Source: Actinomycetota bacterium (GTDB lineage: Bacteria > Actinomycetota > Actinomycetes > Nanopelagicales > Nanopelagicaceae). Taken from it: 9,176 nucleotides of DNA. Under the pieces are notes generated by a model, which was not told the DNA's origin, did no database searches, and saw only the letters and a program-made list of their open reading frames with translations. A program made the translations under genes and the position numbers. The stretch spans positions 1 to 9,176 of the forward strand of contig WLDA01000024.1 of assembly GCA_009705025.1 (NCBI GenBank), written 5' to 3'. Below are positions 1 through 8,061 of this stretch, in pieces (the first letter of the stretch is position 1; each line of letters starts with the position of its first letter).

Positions 1-5
1 AAGAA

Positions 6-911
6 CTAAATAGACCAAGCCATTCCATCGAGGATGTCAGACTCGCAAGCAATAAATTCTTTAGCTCCAGTCGCTTTCATGATTTCAGAAAGTACAAGGG
101 ACCCTGCAGAAATTACATCGACTCGGCCAGGGTGCATATAACCAAGGGCTGCACGCTCTTCGCGAGTCATTGAAAGAAAATGTTGCGAGACAAGGTGTGT
201 CTTTTCCGAACTGATTCGAGATAAATGAATGGAATGTCGGTCGTATTCAGGTAGATCTAGTGCTGCAGCTGCAACAGTTGTGGCAGTTCCTGCAACAGCA
301 ATGAGGGTTTTGGCTTTTGTAATAGGAACAATTGATGCGGCAACTTTGATTGCTTCTTGAATATCACGTCGAGCATCTTCAATTTCCTGTGAGCCAATTG
401 GTTCCTGAGTGAAATGGCGCTCGGACATTCGTACACAACCAATATTTACACTCTTTGCAAACTCAACACTTGATTGTCCATAAACAAACTCAGTAGATCC
501 CCCACCGATATCTATTACAAGAAAGGGTCCATCTTCCTGTGGCAGATCTTGAATAGCGCCAGCAAATGAGAGCGCTGCTTCTTCTTCACCTGAAATAACT
601 TCAGGCTCAATGCCAAGACGCTCTTTTACGCCATCAATAAATAGGTGGCGATTAGTTGCATCGCGTGTAGCACTCGTTGCGCAGAAGCGAATCTTTTGAA
701 CACCCTTGCGTGCAATCTCTACTGCAAATAAATCAACGGCTGCAAGTGTTCGTGCGATTGCATCAGGATGAAATTCGCCAGTTTTATCTACGCCTTGGCC
801 AAGTCGCACGATTTCCATTGTGCGCAGTACTTCTCGAAAACTTTTGCCTTCAATATCTGCAATCAGTAAACGAATTGAATTAGTTCCGCAATCTATGGCT
901 GCTACTCGCAT
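6..911 (-). CDS. ppx: Exopolyphosphatase / GppA-family phosphohydrolase, short form
   Basis: Member of the Ppx/GppA family (actin/HSP70/sugar-kinase fold), which removes terminal phosphates from polyphosphate or the 5' phosphate from pppGpp; it should be cytoplasmic. Counting from the chosen start, the phosphate-1 loop DCGTNS is at 7-12, the SGEEEA motif with the family's catalytic glutamate at about 107-112, the phosphate-2 loop DIGGGS at 134-139, AGTATTVA at 207-214 and ISAGSLVL at 267-274. At 301 residues it has only the two-domain core and lacks the C-terminal HD-type domains of the roughly 510-residue E. coli Ppx, as in actinobacterial Ppx1/Ppx2. I chose the ATG at 911 because the family normally begins MRVAAIDCGTNS and GGTGGAAG lies just upstream; an ATG at 929 would add six residues. 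It overlaps the end of the DUF501 gene by 10 nt, so translation is probably coupled. Polyphosphate versus pppGpp specificity cannot be read from the sequence. Confidence 0.93.
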   Translation of the reverse strand: MRVAAIDCGTNSIRLLIADIEGKSFREVLRTMEIVRLGQGVDKTGEFHPDAIARTLAAVDLFAVEIARKGVQKIRFCATSATRDATNRHLFIDGVKERLGIEPEVISGEEEAALSFAGAIQDLPQEDGPFLVIDIGGGSTEFVYGQSSVEFAKSVNIGCVRMSERHFTQEPIGSQEIEDARRDIQEAIKVAASIVPITKAKTLIAVAGTATTVAAAALDLPEYDRHSIHLSRISSEKTHLVSQHFLSMTREERAALGYMHPGRVDVISAGSLVLSEIMKATGAKEFIACESDILDGMAWSI

Positions 912-1390
912 GGCTCGTTCTTCCACCATTGTGGCAGCGCAGCAAGTGCTTCATCACCTAATGGATTTACATCGGGGCCAGCAGCCAATGAATGTGCAAC
1001 GAGTGAATGTAAGCATTTCACACGATCTGGCATGCCGCCTGCAGTAATGCCTTCAATTTCTGGAACATCAACTTTGAGTGCAGCGCGAGCAGCTAAGTAA
1101 TCTTCATGGGCAGCGCTGTATGCACCAGATAATTCTGCATCTGTTGCAAGTCGAGCATTCATTTCGCCCATCATTCCTGTTGTCTCTAACGTTGAAATAG
1201 CGCCAGTGAGTTTTGGACATGTTGCGTAGTAGAAAGTTGGGAAAGGCGTGCCATCGGCTAAACGTGGATTTGTTTCAACTACTGCAGGTTTTCCGCAAGG
1301 GCATCGATATGCAATGCCGTGAACATCGCGCGGTGTTCGGCCTAGTTGTCTTTCAATGCAATCTAAATCTTCTTGTGGAACAGGGTTCAC
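902..1390 (-). CDS. DUF501 family protein of unknown function
   Basis: A 162-residue actinobacterial DUF501 (PF04417) protein, equivalent in position to M. tuberculosis Rv1025; its function is not established. There is no signal peptide or membrane segment, so it is probably cytoplasmic. Conserved-looking blocks are RCPCGKPAVVETNPRL (29-44), GTPFPTFYYATCPKL (47-61), the GMMGEMNARL helix (72-81), and near the C-terminus ITAGGMPDRVKCLHSLVAHS (115-134) followed by GPDVNPLGDEAL. Cysteines 30, 32, 58 and 126 with histidines 128 and 133 could form a metal site, but that is inference. The start is GTG and overlaps the ftsB stop in a GTGA arrangement; there is no clear Shine-Dalgarno, so translation probably depends on termination at ftsB. 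Its last codons overlap the ppx start. The family call is firm from motifs and neighbours; any role in division or phosphate metabolism rests on context alone. Confidence 0.92.
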   Translation of the reverse strand: MNPVPQEDLDCIERQLGRTPRDVHGIAYRCPCGKPAVVETNPRLADGTPFPTFYYATCPKLTGAISTLETTGMMGEMNARLATDAELSGAYSAAHEDYLAARAALKVDVPEIEGITAGGMPDRVKCLHSLVAHSLAAGPDVNPLGDEALAALPQWWKNEPCE

Positions 1391-1800
1391 TTGTTACCGG
1401 TTTCGGTAATGGAGGCAATAAGGCGTGTGTACCACGGTTGATTTTCAGGAACATTATCGGCAACAAGAGTGCTCTGATTTTCAGTGATCTGAGAGTTCGA
1501 ATCTGTCACGATGTATTGACGCTCTCCTGGTAATACAAAGTGAAGGCGTTCACGTGCTTGGGACTTTATATATTCGGGATCGCGCCAGAGTTGTAATTCC
1601 TTTTGTGCAGCCTGTAGTGCCTTGGTGTCGGAATTTACTTGTGCGCGAAGTGAATTTATTTGGGCACGTTGTGTGAAGTAATGCTGAATCGGTGGCGCGA
1701 TTGTTAGAGCCAAAATGAAGAAAATTGCAGAGAGTGCAAGAGTGCGACCAGAACCGCGACGACGTGGTGTGAAATTAAGTTTGCCGCGGCGTCTGGCCAT
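1387..1800 (-). CDS. ftsB: FtsB/DivIC-like septum formation protein
   Basis: A 137-residue bitopic membrane protein of the FtsB/DivIC (septum formation initiator) family, a partner in the FtsQ-FtsL-FtsB complex that links the Z-ring to septal peptidoglycan synthesis. The N-terminus is short and very basic (arginines at 3-5 and 13-15), consistent with a cytoplasmic side. One hydrophobic segment follows at about 20-37, then a periplasm-side coiled-coil stretch at about 44-72 rich in Q, L and A. The family motif WRDPEYIKSQARERLHFVLP is at 72-91. The tail from about 100 is polar and poorly conserved. The position directly after eno matches M. tuberculosis Rv1024 (FtsB). The start ATG is 8 nt after the eno stop with only a weak purine-rich stretch upstream, so coupling to eno is likely. 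The family call is secure; FtsB versus DivIC naming is convention. Confidence 0.9.
   Translation of the reverse strand: MARRRGKLNFTPRRRGSGRTLALSAIFFILALTIAPPIQHYFTQRAQINSLRAQVNSDTKALQAAQKELQLWRDPEYIKSQARERLHFVLPGERQYIVTDSNSQITENQSTLVADNVPENQPWYTRLIASITETGNK
1394..1409 (-). other. Small hairpin just upstream of the DUF501 start
   Basis: A perfect 6-bp inverted repeat with a 4-nt loop (on the minus strand TTACCG, loop AAAC, CGGTAA) lies in the last codons of ftsB, ending 3 nt before the GTG start of the DUF501 gene. In mRNA it would cover the place where a Shine-Dalgarno should be. It could make DUF501 translation depend on ribosomes finishing ftsB, which fits the GTGA overlap. A repeat this short can occur by chance, and it also lies within coding sequence. 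Confidence 0.35.
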
Positions 1801-1808
1801 TCTTACTT

Positions 1809-3172
<1,364 letters not shown>

Positions 3173-3826
3173 TTATTCGGCCTTGCCCTCAGCCTTATTT
3201 ATACGTGCAATTATTTGATGGGCTTGGCTTCGAAGTGCGCGTTCTGCATCAATTCCATTGCGATTAGCCCAGGCGATTACTTCTAGAAGTGCTTTTCCTA
3301 CTGAATCTTCTGTGGCACTTCCTTCAAGGTGTGGCGCTGCAGGAAGTGATAATTCGAGGTCATTCTTTTCTGCACGATAAAGCAATTTTTCTACAAGCGG
3401 CAGCGCTGGTTGAGCCATTGCAATTCCATCAAGAGCCGATGTTCGACCCTTTTCGGCAGCTTTTATCTTTTCCCAATTCTCTAGAACTTCCCCGGAACCT
3501 GAAACTTTCGCATCACCAAAAACATGTGGATGGCGACGGATAAGTTTTTCAGTAATTGATTGCGCAACATCTTCGATAGTAAATGGATCTTCAACACTGT
3601 CTTGTGCGATGCGGGCGTGGAAATAGACTTGAAGCAAGATATCACCGAGTTCTTCACGCATTCCTGCGCGATCACCACTTTCAAGTGAATCAACAAATTC
3701 GTAGGACTCTTCAAGTAAATACTTCACAAGAGACTCATGTGTTTGTTCGCCATCCCACGGGCAACCACCAGGAGAGCGCAAAGTATCCATCACTTCAACG
3801 AGGCGCTGAAGATAGGAAGTGCTCAT
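3173..3826 (-). CDS. mazG: Nucleoside triphosphate pyrophosphohydrolase MazG
   Basis: MazG hydrolyses (d)NTPs, including damaged or non-canonical ones, to NMP and pyrophosphate; cytoplasmic house-cleaning. It opens with the family pattern LxxxMDTLRSPGGCPWDGEQTH (9-30). The Mg-binding catalytic signature is complete: EExxE at 39-43 (EESYE) and ExxD at 59-62 (ELGD), then RRHPHVFGD (97-105) and NWEKIKAAEKG (117-127). The C-terminal half (about 130-217) aligns in position with the second MazG repeat of E. coli MazG but lacks the acidic signature: where ExxD is expected it reads DSVGK (174-178). It should therefore have one active domain. At 217 residues it is shorter than E. coli MazG (263) and M. 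tuberculosis MazG (about 325). The ATG lies 10 nt after the lipoprotein stop and has only a weak A-rich leader. Neighbouring mfd places two DNA-integrity functions in one unit. Confidence 0.95.
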   Translation of the reverse strand: MSTSYLQRLVEVMDTLRSPGGCPWDGEQTHESLVKYLLEESYEFVDSLESGDRAGMREELGDILLQVYFHARIAQDSVEDPFTIEDVAQSITEKLIRRHPHVFGDAKVSGSGEVLENWEKIKAAEKGRTSALDGIAMAQPALPLVEKLLYRAEKNDLELSLPAAPHLEGSATEDSVGKALLEVIAWANRNGIDAERALRSQAHQIIARINKAEGKAE

Positions 3827-3836
3827 ACTTTATTTC

Positions 3837-4442
3837 TTATGGAGTAGTTGACTTGACGGCATCGCCGGCAGAATCAACAGCAACTACATCGGCATTGATT
3901 GGATCCCATTTACCGTAACGTGGATTTACATCCACTTTGAGTTGGGCTGCCTTTGCTGCAACAATTTTTGTGATTTCCGCACCGAGTGCTTCTTGAGTTA
4001 CCCCAGTTGCAACTATTGCATCACTGATTTTTCCAGACACAATTACAGCTTCAAGGTAGAGGTCAAAATTTTGTGGAGCAATACCTGCTCCAACTAGTGC
4101 TTTTGGAAGTTCAGCTTCTCCGCCAACTTGTTCAACAATCGCTGCACGACGTGTATCGATTTCAGCCTTTGATGCCTCTATTTTGAAATCTTTTCCAACT
4201 TCGCGGATAAGAACTGTTAGAACCTGGAAACGCAATTGTGAAAGATTGAGATCTGCACCTGTTTGAAGTTCCATCTGGGAAATATCAATCTTTCCGCGCT
4301 CTGCAAGAATTGAATCAATGCTTCCCTGAACAACTGCTTGAGTAATCTTTGTGTCACCAATTGTTGCTGCTGCGCCAACTTGTGAGCATCCTGTTAGTAG
4401 GAGTGCTGCTGCAATTGCGCTAATGGCAAGGAACTTTTTCAC
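3837..4442 (-). CDS. SurA_N-like lipoprotein without a PPIase domain
   Basis: A 201-residue predicted lipoprotein. The N-terminus is a type II signal peptide: MKK, hydrophobic stretch at 4-16, lipobox LTGC with the lipidated cysteine at 19. The mature part begins with VGAAATIGDTKIT (22-34), the usual opening of SurA N-terminal (SurA_N) chaperone domains, followed by mainly helical sequence and ending with a VNPRYGKWDP block (172-181) typical of actinobacterial members. There is no parvulin-type peptidyl-prolyl isomerase domain. By family it could be an extracytoplasmic, membrane-anchored protein-folding helper, but no client is known and the role is inferred. It starts with GTG, overlapping the mfd stop by 4 nt (GTGA), without an obvious Shine-Dalgarno, so its translation is probably coupled to mfd. 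Linkage of an exported protein with a repair factor is conserved operon context rather than evidence of shared function. Confidence 0.85.
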   Translation of the reverse strand: MKKFLAISAIAAALLLTGCSQVGAAATIGDTKITQAVVQGSIDSILAERGKIDISQMELQTGADLNLSQLRFQVLTVLIREVGKDFKIEASKAEIDTRRAAIVEQVGGEAELPKALVGAGIAPQNFDLYLEAVIVSGKISDAIVATGVTQEALGAEITKIVAAKAAQLKVDVNPRYGKWDPINADVVAVDSAGDAVKSTTP

Positions 4443-7400
4443 GTGGTGCTCGCTTTCGAAGTGGCGGTCAGTTGGTCGACGGCCTCAATAACCCAGGCCA
4501 GAAGAGAAGTATCCACTATCTCCAGACCACTTTGTGACGGGCTCCAAGATTTACTCACAGGAAAGGCAATCATCGCTGTATTCAAGGCTGATTTATAGAG
4601 AGAACCTGGATACATCCGTGACATTCTCAACTGACGAGATTCTGCAAGGGTGATGGGTGATAAACGTAAGAATTTTCCAGCAGCAACTACTTCTCGCAAT
4701 CCAACTGATTTAGCAAGTGCTCGAAGAGATGCAACTCCAAGAAGTGCTTGCGCCTCAGTTGGTAAATCACCGAAACGATCAACTAATTCGGCACGAATCG
4801 CTTCAACATCTTCACTATTGCGAACATCAGCTAAACGGCGATAAAGATCTAGTCGCAGGCGTTCTCCAGGAACATAGTCACTTGAGAGATGAGCATTGAT
4901 TGGAAGTTCAACTTTGCATTCATGATGAACTTCCTCGGTTTCGATAATTCCAGTTTTGTAATCTTGAACTGCTTCACCAACCATGCGCATATAAAGGTCA
5001 AAACCAACATCTGCAATATGTCCTGATTGTTCTCCACCCAACAAATTACCCGCGCCACGTATCTCTAAGTCTTTGAGAGCAACTCGCATTCCAGAACCTA
5101 AGTCAGTATTGGCAGCGATTGTTGTAAGCCTGTCATGTGCAACTTCAGATAACGGTTGATCTGCTGGGTATAAGAAATATGCATAAGCACGTTCGCGACC
5201 GCGGCCAACTCGACCACGTAATTGATGGAGTTGAGAGAGACCAAAGTTATCTGCGCGCTCGACAATGAGAGTATTCGCGTTAGCAATATCTAGACCGCTC
5301 TCGACAATTGTTGTACAGACCAATACATCAAAGTCGCGATTCCAAAATGCAAGGATTACATCTTCGAGTGCGCCTTCGCTCATCTGACCATGTGCAACTC
5401 TGATTCGAGCCTCTGGTACTAACTCTTGTATATGCGATGCTGCTCGATCAATAGATTCAACTCTGTTATGAATATAGAAAATTTGGCCATCACGCAAAAG
5501 TTCACGGTGAATTGCAGCAGTTATTTGCGCATCATCGGCAGGGCCAACGTAGGTAAGGATTGGATGGCGCTCTTCCGGTGGTGTTGTAATTGTGGACATC
5601 TCACGAATTCCTGTAATCGCCATTTCAAGTGTTCGAGGAATAGGCGTTGCCGACATAGCTAAAACGTCGACACTAGTGCGTAACTTCTTTAGAGATTCTT
5701 TCTGTTCAACTCCAAAGCGCTGTTCTTCATCAACAATTACAAGTCCCAAATCTTTGAAGCGAACATCGGCCGAAAGAATTCGGTGAGTACCGACGACAAC
5801 ATCGATTCCACCTTTCTCTAGCTCACTCAATATTTCTTTACTCTCTTTTGCTGAATTGAAGCGAGATAAGCCGCCAACTCTTATAGGAAAGCCTGCATAA
5901 CGTTCTGCAAAAGTCTTTGAATGTTGCTGAACAAGAAGAGTTGTTGGAACGAGCACTGCTACTTGTTTTCCATCTTGAACTGCTTTAAATGCTGCGCGGA
6001 TGGCTATCTCAGTTTTTCCATAACCCACATCTCCACAAATGATTCGATCCATTGGATATGGACGCTCCATATCTGCCTTAACCTCATTGATAGATGAGAG
6101 TTGATCTGGTGTTTCAATATAAGAAAATGAATCTTCAAGTTCGCGCTGCCACGGTGTATCAGGTGAGAATGCAAAACCTGGCGAACTTGTACGCGCCGCA
6201 TAAAGTCTGATGAGTTCTCCTGCAATCTGCCGTACAGCTTTGCGAGCACGCCCCTTTGCTTTCTGCCATTCGCCGCTACCGATGCGGTGCACTGTTGGTG
6301 ATTCACCACCAACATATTTACTTACCTGTTCTAGTGAATCAGTGGGAACAAATATTCGATCTCCTGGTTGTCCGCGTTTTGCAGATGCGTATTCAATAAC
6401 TAAATATTCTCGAGTAATTCCTGCAACTGTTCTTTCGAGCAGTTCTATATATCTACCAATTCCATGTTGTTCATGAACAATAAAATCACCTGCTTTAAGT
6501 TCTAACGGATCAATACTTTGCTTTCGCTTGGAAGGAAGTCTCTCTCCATCTTTGATACTGCCCTTGCTTCCAGTTAGATCTCGCTCGGTCATGATGAAAA
6601 GATCTTCACCACTCATTGCAAAGCCATGTGTGAGCGATGTTGTCGTTAGGTGAATAGAGCCTCGTGTAGGGATTGCATCCAATTTTTCAACGATATAAAC
6701 AGGCAAGTCAGCGCCTCTAAAGATTCCTGCATATCGCTCAACCATTCCGTGGCCATGCGTAGCAAATACAACACAGTTTCCTGCTTCAAGTGCGCTCGAT
6801 AGCTCGGCAATTGCGCGCTCAATATCTCCTCGAAGTGGATCAATTGGATTGCAATCAAGAAAGGTCGTGTTGGCATCTAAATCATTTCCAAATGGGTTGA
6901 AACTTTGTATTTCTAAGCCTGTGCGTGAAATATTTTCAGCTAAGTCTTCCCAGGACATATACGTCTTAGAGCCATCATGAATTGGAACGTTGCCACCATA
7001 GGAAGCATTTGACCACGATGCTGCAAGAAATTCGTCATTGGTTGCAATGAGATCTGCTGCACGCGATTTTATTCGCTCAAAATCTATATAAATAATTTGC
7101 GTACCTTCAGGCATTTTTTCGATAAGGGAGGATGTTTCATCGACTAGTAGCGGGATGAGAGATTCCATTCCTTCAGGAGTCATGCCTTCGCTAATTTTTA
7201 CTAATAGCTCTTGTGCTGCCGGGTATTTCTCGGAAATATCCTTTGCGCGCTTCTTTATAGAATCAGTGAGCAAAAGTTCGCGACATGGAAATATCTCAAC
7301 AGCTCCAACTACAGCTTTGAATGTGCGCTGGTCTGCTACTTCAAAATAACTTATATCTTCAATTTCATCACCAAAGAAATCGATGCGAATTGGATGATTA

Positions 7401-7939
7401 CTCAGAGGCAAGAAGAGATCGACTATGCCACCGCGCACTGCGAATTCACCACGACGCTCAACTAAATCTGTTCGAGAATATGACAGGTCGGATAGATGTC
7501 TCACTAATTCTTCTAGAGATCTTTCTTGCCCAATTTCTAGAGAAACTAATTCGCGATCAGTGAGATCTTTGATTATGCGATGAATCATTCCTCGAACAGG
7601 TGTGATAACAATCGGATGTGCGCTCATCTTTGTTACGTTTGCTAGGGCATAAAGAGTGCGAACACGTTGTGCAACAGTGTCGCTGCGAGGACTCAATTTT
7701 TCATGAGGAAGAGTTTCCCACGCTGGAAATTCCAAAACATTGGAATGCAGATCGCGCAATTCACTTGCTAGATCTTCAGCACTACGACTGGAACTAGTAA
7801 CAAGTAGGACCGGTGCATTCTTCGCACGAAGTGCAACAAGAAATGGATAGATCGCAGATGGCGCAACAATCGTTGCATTCTCCTTGAGTTCATTATTCAC
7901 ATATTGAGACTGGGCAAGGTGTGCGAGTATGCCGCGCAT
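4439..7939 (-). CDS. mfd: Transcription-repair coupling factor Mfd
   Basis: Mfd is a dsDNA translocase that pushes stalled RNA polymerase off lesions and recruits UvrA for nucleotide excision repair. The 1166-residue length is typical and the gene is intact. The UvrB-homology region (about 1-345) includes FPAWETLPHEKLSP (71-84) and the GEFAVRGGIVDLF block (164-176). The CarD-like RNA-polymerase-interacting domain (about 480-550) contains GDFIVHEQHGIGRY (484-497) and the actinobacterial insertion KRGQPGDRIF. The RecG-like translocase has Walker A GDVGYGKTE (636-644), DEEQ (737-740), SATPIPRT (763-770), and QLRGRVGRGRERAYAYFLYP (906-925), followed by the TRCF C-terminal domain (about 1005-1110). 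The ATG at 7939 has GGAG 8 nt upstream. It is the first gene of the minus-strand run, so a promoter in the 7940-8061 region probably drives it and several followers. No catalytic motif appears lost. Confidence 0.97.
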   Translation of the reverse strand: MRGILAHLAQSQYVNNELKENATIVAPSAIYPFLVALRAKNAPVLLVTSSSRSAEDLASELRDLHSNVLEFPAWETLPHEKLSPRSDTVAQRVRTLYALANVTKMSAHPIVITPVRGMIHRIIKDLTDRELVSLEIGQERSLEELVRHLSDLSYSRTDLVERRGEFAVRGGIVDLFLPLSNHPIRIDFFGDEIEDISYFEVADQRTFKAVVGAVEIFPCRELLLTDSIKKRAKDISEKYPAAQELLVKISEGMTPEGMESLIPLLVDETSSLIEKMPEGTQIIYIDFERIKSRAADLIATNDEFLAASWSNASYGGNVPIHDGSKTYMSWEDLAENISRTGLEIQSFNPFGNDLDANTTFLDCNPIDPLRGDIERAIAELSSALEAGNCVVFATHGHGMVERYAGIFRGADLPVYIVEKLDAIPTRGSIHLTTTSLTHGFAMSGEDLFIMTERDLTGSKGSIKDGERLPSKRKQSIDPLELKAGDFIVHEQHGIGRYIELLERTVAGITREYLVIEYASAKRGQPGDRIFVPTDSLEQVSKYVGGESPTVHRIGSGEWQKAKGRARKAVRQIAGELIRLYAARTSSPGFAFSPDTPWQRELEDSFSYIETPDQLSSINEVKADMERPYPMDRIICGDVGYGKTEIAIRAAFKAVQDGKQVAVLVPTTLLVQQHSKTFAERYAGFPIRVGGLSRFNSAKESKEILSELEKGGIDVVVGTHRILSADVRFKDLGLVIVDEEQRFGVEQKESLKKLRTSVDVLAMSATPIPRTLEMAITGIREMSTITTPPEERHPILTYVGPADDAQITAAIHRELLRDGQIFYIHNRVESIDRAASHIQELVPEARIRVAHGQMSEGALEDVILAFWNRDFDVLVCTTIVESGLDIANANTLIVERADNFGLSQLHQLRGRVGRGRERAYAYFLYPADQPLSEVAHDRLTTIAANTDLGSGMRVALKDLEIRGAGNLLGGEQSGHIADVGFDLYMRMVGEAVQDYKTGIIETEEVHHECKVELPINAHLSSDYVPGERLRLDLYRRLADVRNSEDVEAIRAELVDRFGDLPTEAQALLGVASLRALAKSVGLREVVAAGKFLRLSPITLAESRQLRMSRMYPGSLYKSALNTAMIAFPVSKSWSPSQSGLEIVDTSLLAWVIEAVDQLTATSKASTT

Positions 7940-7947
7940 TTACGTTG

Positions 7948-7951
7948 CTCC
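7948..7951 (-). promoter_or_regulatory. Shine-Dalgarno site of mfd
   Basis: The minus strand reads GGAG, 8 nt before the mfd ATG, with no competing in-frame start nearby. It supports the start at 7939. Confidence 0.7.
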
Positions 7952-7975
7952 AATCTCGTCATGAAACGACTTAAT

Positions 7976-8002
7976 GCCCCAACTCCGCGAATGGGAGGGG
8001 GC
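7976..8002. other. GC-rich hairpin in the mfd-ppc divergent region
   Basis: The plus strand reads GCCCC, AA bulge, CTCC, 7-nt loop GCGAATG, GGAG, GGGGC: nine pairs, mostly G-C, with a 2-nt bulge on one side. No run of T follows on either strand, so it is not a normal intrinsic terminator. On the plus strand its right arm contains a perfect GGAGG (7994-7998) and its left arm the complementary CTCC, so an RNA hairpin would mask that ribosome binding site. On the minus strand it would lie in the mfd leader, about 24 nt upstream of the mfd Shine-Dalgarno. Whether either strand's transcript contains the whole element is unknown. Confidence 0.6.
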
Positions 8003-8007
8003 TAACG

Positions 8008-8028
8008 ATGGCAATTCTATTGGCGTAG
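8008..8028 (+). CDS. Possible six-codon leader ORF upstream of ppc
   Basis: ATG at 8008 opens a six-codon frame (MAILLA) ending in TAG at 8026-8028. It is preceded by GGGAGG, with GGAGG at 7994-7998 and a 9-nt spacer, the best Shine-Dalgarno match I noticed in the window. The ppc start candidates lie 33-57 nt downstream and have weak or no ribosome binding sites. If translated it could act as a leader peptide or reinitiation element. A frame this short arises easily by chance and I found no clear promoter upstream of the hairpin on this strand, so the call is tentative. Confidence 0.25.
   Translation: MAILLA
8014..8019 (-). promoter_or_regulatory. Candidate -10 element for mfd
   Basis: The minus strand reads TAGAAT, five of six matches to TATAAT, about 75 nt upstream of the mfd start. 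No good -35 hexamer is seen 16-19 nt further upstream. Transcription from here would begin near 8007, placing the 7976-8002 hairpin at the very 5' end of the mfd mRNA. Confidence 0.3.
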
Positions 8029-8061
8029 TGAGAAGAGCGCTAAACCTGTCATTATTACGCC

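Noticed and set aside
912..929. A longer ppx start at the ATG at 929.
   Set aside because: The family opening is MRVAAIDCGTNS, and GGTGGAAG precedes the ATG at 911; the extra six residues are simply the end of the DUF501 gene read in another frame. It remains possible.
1213..1533. Open frames of 60-110 codons opposite or out of frame with ftsB, DUF501, eno, mazG and mfd.
   Set aside because: They lie wholly inside well-identified genes, have no recognisable domains and look like frame shadows.
7976..8002. Reading the divergent-region hairpin as an intrinsic terminator.
   Set aside because: Neither strand has a T-run after the stem, and it lies between divergently transcribed genes where no terminator is expected.
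7961..8005. A 14-codon plus-strand ORF (MKRLNAPTPRMGGG) in the divergent region.
   Set aside because: It has no ribosome binding site, and its codons are largely dictated by the hairpin sequence; weaker than the six-codon ORF that follows.
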